Shown here one piece after another: positions 6,923 through 11,775 of a stretch of DNA of 11,775 bases. The notes under the pieces were generated by a model, which did not search any database, was not told the DNA's origin, and saw only the letters and a list, made by a program, of their open reading frames with translations. Numbering within the stretch: position 1 is the stretch's first letter; each line of letters opens with the position of its first letter. The DNA comes from Promethearchaeota archaeon (GTDB lineage Archaea; Asgardarchaeota; Lokiarchaeia; Sigynarchaeales; SOKP01): assembly GCA_016839425.1 (NCBI GenBank), contig JAEOUI010000021.1, positions 1-11,775 on the forward strand, read 5' to 3'. A program made the position numbers and the translations under genes.

Positions 6923-7924
6923 CTACAGTTTTTTTACGATTAGTTCTGCCATCCTATTAGAAAAGCCCCATTCATTATCGTACCAGCTTAATATGAACGC
7001 CTCGTCGTTAATTACTTTTGTCCAAATGCTCGAAAACACGGAACTATGTGGATCTCCGACGATATCGCTACTAACAATAGGGTCGTCGTTATATGCTAAA
7101 ATTCCTTTTAATGGACCTTCTGCTGCGGCCTTCATTTTTGCGTTTATTTCGTCAGCTGAAGCAGGTTTTTCAAGGATTGCTTTTAAATCTACAACGCTAC
7201 CATCGATAGTTGGAACTCTCATAGCAATACCGTCCAATTTTCCTTTAAGATCCGGGTAAATCTCGCCGATGGCCTTTGCAGCGCCAGTAGATGTTGGGAT
7301 CATGTTCATGGCGGCTGCCCTACCTCGAATCATTTTCGACGCGTCTCCCGCACGAGCGATGTCCACATTCGATTGGTCGTTTGTATAAGAATGAATCGTG
7401 GTCATAAGTCCATACTTTATGTTATAATTCTCGTGTAATACCTTTACGACTGGAGCCAAACAGTTCGTCGTGCACGAAGCATTCGATATGATCTTGTGGT
7501 CAGGAGTAATTTTATCATCGTTGCATCCTAACACAACCGTGATGTAGGGATCTGTTGCTGGTGCGCTGATCAAAACTCTCTTCGCTCCCGCATCGAGGTG
7601 TTTGGATGCTTTATCTCTTGCCACGAACAATCCGGTAGATTCTACCGCCACATCAATCTCGTTTTTTGAATGCGGTAGGTTTCCAGGGTCTCTTTCCGCC
7701 GTGATTGGAATTTCTTTCCCATCGACTACCAAGGCACCATCCTTAGCTTGAACATTACCCTTGAATCTCCCAAATACAGTGTCGTATCTTAGGACATAAG
7801 ACAAGTATTTGGGTTCAAAAAGGTCGTTAATGGAAACAATTTCAATTTCGGGATTACCCCAAGCGGCTCTGAAGAATAACCTTCCAATTCTACCAAACCC
7901 GTTGATTGCTACTTTCTTTACCAT
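6923..7924 (-). CDS. gap: Type I glyceraldehyde-3-phosphate dehydrogenase (bacterial/eukaryotic type, NAD-dependent)
   Basis: This enzyme interconverts glyceraldehyde-3-phosphate and 1,3-bisphosphoglycerate in glycolysis and gluconeogenesis. At 333 residues it has full family length. The Rossmann motif GFGRIG is at 9-14, and Asp34 in SINDL fits NAD over NADP. Catalytic Cys151 sits in SNASCTTNCLAP, with His178 in TTIHSYT. The substrate-binding RGRAAAMNMIPTSTGAAKA stretch (200-218) and the C-terminal WYDNEWGFSNRM are intact. Most archaea use the unrelated-sequence type II GAPDH, so this type I gene hints at acquisition from bacteria, though type I also occurs in some other archaea. ATG 7924 is preceded by a GTGA-type site. 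A 23-bp inverted repeat and TATA-like box lie upstream and an oligo-U tract follows, so it is probably transcribed alone. Confidence 0.97.
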   Translation of the reverse strand: MVKKVAINGFGRIGRLFFRAAWGNPEIEIVSINDLFEPKYLSYVLRYDTVFGRFKGNVQAKDGALVVDGKEIPITAERDPGNLPHSKNEIDVAVESTGLFVARDKASKHLDAGAKRVLISAPATDPYITVVLGCNDDKITPDHKIISNASCTTNCLAPVVKVLHENYNIKYGLMTTIHSYTNDQSNVDIARAGDASKMIRGRAAAMNMIPTSTGAAKAIGEIYPDLKGKLDGIAMRVPTIDGSVVDLKAILEKPASADEINAKMKAAAEGPLKGILAYNDDPIVSSDIVGDPHSSVFSSIWTKVINDEAFILSWYDNEWGFSNRMAELIVKKL

Positions 7925-7968
7925 GTTAGTTTCACTTCTCTGTCTAAATTTGTTCTTTTATTTCAAGT

Positions 7969-7991
7969 AACGATCAGAAGATATGATCGTT
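7969..7991. promoter_or_regulatory. Inverted repeat at the gapdh promoter (possible operator)
   Basis: AACGATCA (7969-7976) and TGATCGTT (7984-7991) are perfect 8-bp arms around a 7-bp spacer, 45-67 bp before the gapdh start. The TATA-like box at 8002-8007 predicts transcription start near 7979, inside the repeat. A repressor bound here would block initiation. As RNA it could instead be a short 5' UTR hairpin, if the transcript starts further upstream. Confidence 0.5.
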
Positions 7992-8001
7992 AGTTTTTAA
8001 G

Positions 8002-8007
8002 TTTATA
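8002..8007 (-). promoter_or_regulatory. Putative TATA box of gapdh
   Basis: TATAAA on the minus strand is preceded by AAAAG, about 80 nt before the start codon and about 25 nt before the inverted repeat centre. An alternating TA run at 8034-8044 is a second candidate in this divergent promoter region. Confidence 0.35.
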
Positions 8008-8134
8008 CTTTTGAACACTAAATAGATATAGCTTATATATATATTTATGGAGAACATTAACGAATTTCGACAAAAATTTAAAAATTAATTTGACTATATG
8101 ATAGATCAATTCGTTTATCACGGGTTTGAAATTC

Positions 8135-8860
8135 ATGGTGAAAAAAGGAATTTTTGTATTACTTGTTATAGTGGCTTTTGTTGGAGGAGGTGTTTTAGGC
8201 GGATTTTTAGGTGCTACATTTTTTAGTGCATCACCAACAGAATCTCCTATCGAACCCTATTCTCATACCATTCTTATTGACGGAATCAATGATTTTTATT
8301 TGGATAGAGAACTATTTAACACCTCGAGTTCCGCAAGCGGATTTTACGGCTATATTTCTTGGGATTCAAATTATTTTTATGTTGGACTCAACGACTCAAA
8401 TGATATAAGTGGAATAAATCCCGATATATATCTCTTGATTTATTTCGGAAATGGAAATCTAGGAACGACTATTGGAAAGCTTTATAATACGCAACAACCA
8501 AACTTGGCGTTTAATACATCGCACCACTTTTGGTGGAGATCGGATGTTCTAACATGTGGTATGGACGCTTGGAACGGTACGAATTGGGCCGATACAGATC
8601 TAAACTTTACAGGTGAATGGAGTCGAGCTGGTGCTTATTTTGAATCTCGATTTCTTTTGGAAAATCTAGGGTCACCATCTTCTTTAAAATTACATATAAG
8701 CATGATATATACAGGGGGGGGTACTCCAAGTACCTGGTGCTCAATACCGCATAATTCCGTTGATGCGGGCGGAGCCAATGATCCTGATTACATATCATAT
8801 TACGATTTCGATCTCGAAGACACAACCGCTCCTAATACCTACATACCATTATATCCTTAA
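8135..8860 (+). CDS. Membrane-anchored extracytoplasmic beta-rich protein (DOMON/CBM9-like fold suspected), copy 1
   Basis: The function is not recognised. The 241-residue protein starts MVKKG followed by a glycine-rich hydrophobic segment (about 5-30), a signal anchor with the C-terminal ~210 residues outside the cell. The outer domain opens with HTILIDGINDF and has a GYISWDSNYFYVGLN strand pair. This IDG...D...W-D-x-x-x-(F/I)-Y-(V/I)-G pattern recalls CBM9/DOMON-like beta sandwiches that bind sugars or haem; that is a resemblance only. There are several NxS/T sequons (such as NTS, NGT, NFT) and two cysteines that could form a disulfide. I chose ATG 8135 over the in-frame TTG 8126 because it directly precedes the Lys-Lys plus hydrophobic start. 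The gene 123 bp downstream is a paralogue with the same layout. Confidence 0.75.
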   Translation: MVKKGIFVLLVIVAFVGGGVLGGFLGATFFSASPTESPIEPYSHTILIDGINDFYLDRELFNTSSSASGFYGYISWDSNYFYVGLNDSNDISGINPDIYLLIYFGNGNLGTTIGKLYNTQQPNLAFNTSHHFWWRSDVLTCGMDAWNGTNWADTDLNFTGEWSRAGAYFESRFLLENLGSPSSLKLHISMIYTGGGTPSTWCSIPHNSVDAGGANDPDYISYYDFDLEDTTAPNTYIPLYP

Positions 8861-8880
8861 TTTTATTTTTTGTTTTTTTT
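8861..8880 (+). terminator. Oligo-U terminator after surface protein copy 1
   Basis: The stop codon is followed at once by TTTTATTTTTTG and eight more T, a strong archaeal-type U-tract terminator. It suggests the two paralogues are separate transcripts. Confidence 0.6.
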
Positions 8881-8915
8881 AAAAACCTGAAATTCCCACG
8901 AAAAAAAGGAAAAGC

Positions 8916-8978
8916 TTTTAAATAGTAGTTCACAGTTATCTTCAATCCAATTTCAACATTTTTGTTGTGCAAGTGATC
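8916..8978 (+). promoter_or_regulatory. Promoter and ribosome-binding site of surface protein copy 2
   Basis: TTTTAAAT at 8916-8923 is preceded by an A/G-rich stretch resembling a BRE and predicts a start near 8945. GTGATC at 8973-8978 lies 5 nt before ATG 8984 and supports that start. Together with the upstream U tract, this indicates the gene has its own promoter. Confidence 0.5.
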
Positions 8979-8983
8979 AAAAA

Positions 8984-9721
8984 ATGAAAATTAATAAGGA
9001 AAATTTGAAAATAAATAAAGAAAGCATAATAAAACATAAAAAACCGATTATAGCCGGAGCAGGAATAGTCGTCATTGTGATCGTGGTCGCAAGCGTTACC
9101 GGATTTCTCGTTGCGAATCCAAGCGTTCTTAATCCCGGTGGAGAAGAAAATCCATACGCTCATACGATAACAATAGACGGCGTGAACGACTTTACAGCAA
9201 GCACCGAAGAATTTAGCACATCTAATTCAGATTATAAAGCATATATTACATGGGACGCTAACAATATATACATTGGAATGAACGGATCAATGGGATCTTC
9301 TACTCGTCGTTTATTTGTATATTTTGGTGACGGTAGTGGGATAGGCGAAAGTTCTGGGGAACAATACGATGGTCCTGAGCCTATCTTGCCTTTTAACGCC
9401 TCATATTGCTTTCAATGGAGTTTATATTACGATTCAGTGAATTTATTTAAAGGAAACGGAACGGGTTGGACGGAAATTACCCCAAGTTTTAGTGGTGTAT
9501 GGAATAGGACAAATAGCTTTTTTGAATGCAAAATTCCAAAAGCAGACATTGGTATTACATCACGTCTCCAAGTACATATATCTATAAAACAATCTTCTTC
9601 AGGTAATATTATTGTAGCACTACCTTTCAACTCAATAGATAGTGATGATTTCGTTTCATATTATGATTTTAATATAGATTCTGAAGCCGTACCATCAAGT
9701 TACGCGACTATAAGTATCTAA
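8984..9721 (+). CDS. Membrane-anchored extracytoplasmic beta-rich protein (DOMON/CBM9-like fold suspected), copy 2
   Basis: This 245-residue paralogue of the preceding gene has an unknown function. The N-terminus is Lys-rich and contains a small internal repeat (KINKEN, KINKES). It is followed by a transmembrane segment at about 21-44, so the protein is a type II-like anchor with the bulk outside. The domain starts HTITIDGVNDF and keeps AYITWDANNIYIGMN, a LFVYFGDG strand, the NGTGW motif, LQVHISI and the closing FVSYYDFNID, each with a counterpart in copy 1 in the same order. Sequons (NGS, NAS, NGT, NRT) suggest a glycosylated surface protein. The two cysteines lie at positions roughly equivalent neither in sequence nor spacing to copy 1. 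The copies are well diverged, so the duplication is old. Confidence 0.75.
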   Translation: MKINKENLKINKESIIKHKKPIIAGAGIVVIVIVVASVTGFLVANPSVLNPGGEENPYAHTITIDGVNDFTASTEEFSTSNSDYKAYITWDANNIYIGMNGSMGSSTRRLFVYFGDGSGIGESSGEQYDGPEPILPFNASYCFQWSLYYDSVNLFKGNGTGWTEITPSFSGVWNRTNSFFECKIPKADIGITSRLQVHISIKQSSSGNIIVALPFNSIDSDDFVSYYDFNIDSEAVPSSYATISI

Positions 9722-9735
9722 TTTTTTTTTTTTTT
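9722..9735 (+). terminator. Oligo-U terminator after surface protein copy 2
   Basis: Fourteen consecutive T directly follow the stop codon on the plus strand. The 47-bp gap to the convergent ferredoxin gene also holds an opposing U tract. Confidence 0.65.
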
Positions 9736-9752
9736 AAAACTTAAAGTAATCT

Positions 9753-9761
9753 AAAAAAAAA
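9753..9761 (-). terminator. Oligo-U terminator after the ferredoxin gene
   Basis: Nine U on the minus-strand transcript begin 7 nt after the stop codon. It faces the T14 tract of the convergent gene, making a compact two-way termination zone. Confidence 0.55.
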
Positions 9762-9768
9762 GATAGTT

Positions 9769-10536
9769 TTATTCTTCTTCGGTTTCTACTCGTCCTAACA
9801 ATCTAAGGACCGAGTCAGCTAGCTTGTTCTGGCTTTTACTCTTGATACCTTTTATCTTTCCTTCCTTCCCAAGAACTCTGAGCATAATGCCGTTCCACAC
9901 GGATCCAGGCTCTCCCTTTACATTCTTAAAGCGATCCCTGTATATCTTGACATCTATGTTATCGTATTTTTTTGCTGCGTCGCTACATTTAAAGCATAAG
10001 ATGCACTTGTCTTTATCCACCGAAATGGCTTTACCGTCCCTTTTCATTGCGTCGACGGCACATTCATCTACGAACGCATCAATTAATTTTCCATCTTTTT
10101 CATTACAAGTTATTGTAATGCTCCCTTCAACAACTTTTCGAACTTTTTGCCCGTTTTCGAGCGTTCTCACTTCCTCTTCGAACTCTGGTAGAGATCCGTT
10201 CTCTACCAACAGGAGCTTGTTTTCCCCGTTAATAAGTAGTTCCAAGGTATATCCTGGACAAATCCAAGTGCAACACCCGCACCAAATGCACTTTTCGGGA
10301 TCTACTACGGTTTTCTGGTCTGAAGGGATTTTCATTTCTTCGGGTGTGCCAATCGCCGTTCTCTTGAGCACCTCTTCGTAGATGGACACGGTAACGGGAC
10401 ACACGCGGTGGCAGAAACCACATTCCACGCACTTACTATCGTCGTACTTGAGTACCATATCGTGATTAAGCATGCGATACTCGTAGTGAGTGATTGTTTC
10501 GCTCGCCTTTAAAGCTTTTTTTGCTGGTAAGCTCAT
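9769..10536 (-). CDS. Polyferredoxin-like 4Fe-4S protein
   Basis: This 255-residue cytoplasmic iron-sulfur electron carrier or oxidoreductase subunit has two complete cluster motifs, CVECGFCHRVC (36-46) and CIWCGCCTWIC (83-93). The second contains an additional Cys88. A third ferredoxin-like region has CAVDAM (159-164) and CILCFKC (178-184). It lacks the usual distal Cys-Pro after the CxxCxxC, so the third cluster would need Cys159, Cys144 or a partner protein as ligand. A basic tail without cysteines follows and ends in a Glu run. Proteins of this kind serve formylmethanofuran dehydrogenase, hydrogenase or HdrA-type complexes; nothing in the immediate context decides between these. ATG 10536 is the first residue of a typical start. 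The gene stands alone, converging with the surface protein gene. Confidence 0.82.
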   Translation of the reverse strand: MSLPAKKALKASETITHYEYRMLNHDMVLKYDDSKCVECGFCHRVCPVTVSIYEEVLKRTAIGTPEEMKIPSDQKTVVDPEKCIWCGCCTWICPGYTLELLINGENKLLLVENGSLPEFEEEVRTLENGQKVRKVVEGSITITCNEKDGKLIDAFVDECAVDAMKRDGKAISVDKDKCILCFKCSDAAKKYDNIDVKIYRDRFKNVKGEPGSVWNGIMLRVLGKEGKIKGIKSKSQNKLADSVLRLLGRVETEEE

Positions 10537-10729
10537 GATTTATCGATCAAATGTAGTTAAAAATTATTAAATACTAATAAGTTGAATACTGTAATAAAGC
10601 TTTTAGTTTATTTTAGCAAACTATTTTCAACAATTCTAATTTGATTAAAATAGATACTTTCTTTTATTATTTCAGGAGTAGAATAAATCACAACTAAAAA
10701 AGGAAAAAAGATGAAAATAATTCAATCAA

Positions 10730-11320
10730 TCATACCATATAATGCAAGTAGGACACATCGATTTTTGCGTTAATGTATTTAATGACTTTCATGATTTCGC
10801 TAAATGTTTTTTCGTCCCCAAAGTGAAGGAGCAAGATATTCTCGTCCATCATTCCCTCAATCATTCCTATTATTGTTTCGGCGATATAAACGGGTCGAAC
10901 CTTTTGTTCGAAGAAATCCCTGTTTTCTTCGAGTTCTTTTTGATATAATTCGATCCAAAATTTGAGATACCTACCTCTTGCGCTATTTTTATCTTCCATT
11001 AGGGCTAATTCTTCCTTGTCTTGCGTAAGATGCTTTTCTATCTTTCGTAACTTTTCTAAAAAGAATGTTTTTGTTTCTTCGGGGATTTTAATCTGATAAT
11101 AAGGAACCCCAAGGGATCCTAATAAACCTGGGAGCGGGGAATTTCTAAAGGATATGAAAAGGTCGTCAGGAACATCAATTGTCGCAAAATTAATTGTTTT
11201 ATCGCTAAAATACTTGAGAATGTCTTTAATTTCCTTGATCTTTGGACTCTCGTTAATATAATTCACGAGATATATCGCCATGGTCTTTCTAACGGTTTTA
11301 TTCCTGTTTAGTACCTCCAA
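10730..11320 (-). CDS. Uncharacterised protein, mixed alpha/beta, cytoplasmic
   Basis: I do not recognise a family. The 196-residue protein has no signal peptide, membrane segment or cysteines. Residues about 14-60 look alpha/beta (MAIYLVNYI..., FATIDVPDD), followed by a PLPGLLGSLGVPYYQI stretch. A long charged helical region spans about 80-145. A hydrophobic ENILLLHFG strand leads to a C-terminal helix and ends in VSYLHYMV. The start is uncertain. TTG 11320 has a good GAGGTG site 8 nt upstream, but a TATATAAA box at 11337-11344 would start transcription near 11315. That would leave the first ATG, 11281, as start (183 residues). The gap to the ferredoxin gene is 193 nt, so co-transcription in this direction is possible but not evident. 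Confidence 0.7.
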   Translation of the reverse strand: MEVLNRNKTVRKTMAIYLVNYINESPKIKEIKDILKYFSDKTINFATIDVPDDLFISFRNSPLPGLLGSLGVPYYQIKIPEETKTFFLEKLRKIEKHLTQDKEELALMEDKNSARGRYLKFWIELYQKELEENRDFFEQKVRPVYIAETIIGMIEGMMDENILLLHFGDEKTFSEIMKVIKYINAKIDVSYLHYMV

Positions 11321-11336
11321 TTTAGTAACACCTCTT

Positions 11337-11344
11337 TTTATATA
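11337..11344 (-). promoter_or_regulatory. Putative TATA box of the uncharacterised gene
   Basis: TATATAAA is followed by AAGAGGTG on the minus strand. Its distance to the TTG start is short (17 nt), which argues for initiation near or inside the first codons and for use of the ATG at 11281. Confidence 0.35.
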
Positions 11345-11473
11345 CTTTCTTGAATAAAATGAGATAGGACGCGTATTTAAGAAGTTTGATTGCCTGATTT
11401 TTTTTTTTTTGACAATTTTATTTATCTATTATAATGCCATTGAGTCTGAAGTTTTCCAAAACTTTTGTTATTA

Positions 11474-11508
11474 AAAAAATCCTCAAAAATAATTATTTAG
11501 AGGTTTTT
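11474..11508 (-). terminator. Hairpin plus U tract in the right-hand intergenic region
   Basis: On the minus strand AAAAACCTC pairs with GAGGATTTTT around an A/T-rich loop that is itself nearly palindromic (AAATAATTATTT, 11486-11497), and a run of seven U follows. It could end the transcript of the partial gene at 11655. The rest of the 334-nt gap (11321-11654) is very AT-rich, includes a T13 run at 11398-11410 (plus strand), and shows no gene that I can support. Confidence 0.4.
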
Positions 11509-11654
11509 AGGGATGTTTTTGATTTTTTTAAATTAGAAATCTTATGTTTTAAAGCTATTGTTTAATTGCCATTCTTTAAATTTATTATAGTCAAGATATA
11601 AAATCTTTTTACTTTTGTTGCCTCCTTTTATGTGAAATCATTATTCTTGATAAA

Positions 11655-11774
11655 TTAGTTACAAAATATTTGAAATATAATGAGTGTAATGATATTTGTT
11701 AATAAAATAAGCCCAATTAAAATGGCGCCTATTATAAAGCCAATATAAGAAAATGCATCAATCTTATAATAAAT
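11655..11774 (-). CDS. C-terminal fragment of a possible membrane protein (5' end outside window)
   Basis: An open frame enters from the right edge and ends at TAA 11657-11655. It gives 39 residues that are almost entirely hydrophobic (core YIGFIIGAILIGLILL), consistent with one or two transmembrane helices and a short tail. No family can be assigned. Such a frame can arise by chance in AT-rich DNA, where A/T-rich codons bias to hydrophobic or lysine residues. The absence of lysine runs and the GGCGCC within it favour coding slightly. Confidence 0.4.
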   Translation of the reverse strand: MYYKIDAFSYIGFIIGAILIGLILLTNIITLIIFQIFCN

Positions 11775-11775
11775 A

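Noticed and set aside
9824..10381. 185-codon open frame on the plus strand.
   Set aside because: It is antisense to the clear polyferredoxin gene, has a composition typical of a shadow frame (Ser/Phe-rich) and no recognisable motif.
10711..10773. Short plus-strand ORF of 20 codons with an upstream AGGAAAAAAG.
   Set aside because: It is too short, runs into the antisense of the uncharacterised gene, and shows no sign of conservation or function.
1..11775. CRISPR array, insertion sequence, integrase or phage module.
   Set aside because: No regularly spaced repeats, no transposase or integrase motifs and no terminal inverted repeats were seen.

Overview
The window looks like a piece of an AT-rich archaeal chromosome, most probably from the Asgard group near Lokiarchaeia. 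The pointers are a HerA-type ATPase, recurrent GTGAT-like ribosome-binding sites, TATA-like boxes, oligo-U tracts just after stop codons, and above all a selenocysteine-dependent HdrA whose 3' untranslated region folds like a eukaryotic SECIS. Lokiarchaeal selenoprotein genes are known to carry eukaryote-like SECIS elements, so this assignment is strong but still inferred.

Layout. The left edge holds the 3' end of an electron-transfer flavoprotein alpha gene (+). Facing it on the minus strand are a HerA-like ATPase with a long coiled-coil tail (572-2395), a divergent acyl-CoA synthetase-like adenylating enzyme (2620-4305), a SECIS-like RNA (4532-4603), hdrA (4682-6622) and a type I glyceraldehyde-3-phosphate dehydrogenase (6923-7924). 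Two tandem paralogous membrane-anchored beta-rich proteins follow on the plus strand (8135-8860 and 8984-9721). The minus strand then carries a polyferredoxin-like protein (9769-10536), an unrecognised 196-residue protein (10730-11320) and, at the right edge, the hydrophobic C-terminal end of a possible membrane protein.

The main result is hdrA. Simple ORF calling breaks it into two pieces and misses its N-terminus. Read through three in-frame UGA codons, it gives one 646-residue HdrA of normal family length. Each UGA falls exactly where HdrA proteins have a conserved cysteine: the C-x-C-G motif near the N-terminus (residue 18), the AAC[ST]P motif (residue 76) and the DCSIC motif (residue 202). 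Three independent nonsense mutations would not be expected to hit only those codons, so they are best read as selenocysteines. About 80 nt after the stop lies a hairpin with a UGAU/AGAC tandem G-A core, a 7-bp helix and an AAAAA-starting apical loop.

Functionally, ETF, HdrA, the ferredoxin and the acyl-CoA synthetase suggest flavin- and iron-sulfur-based electron transfer linked to acyl-CoA metabolism. They are mostly separate transcription units, so this is a thematic grouping and not a demonstrated operon. No hdrB, hdrC, hydrogenase or nurA gene is present in the window.
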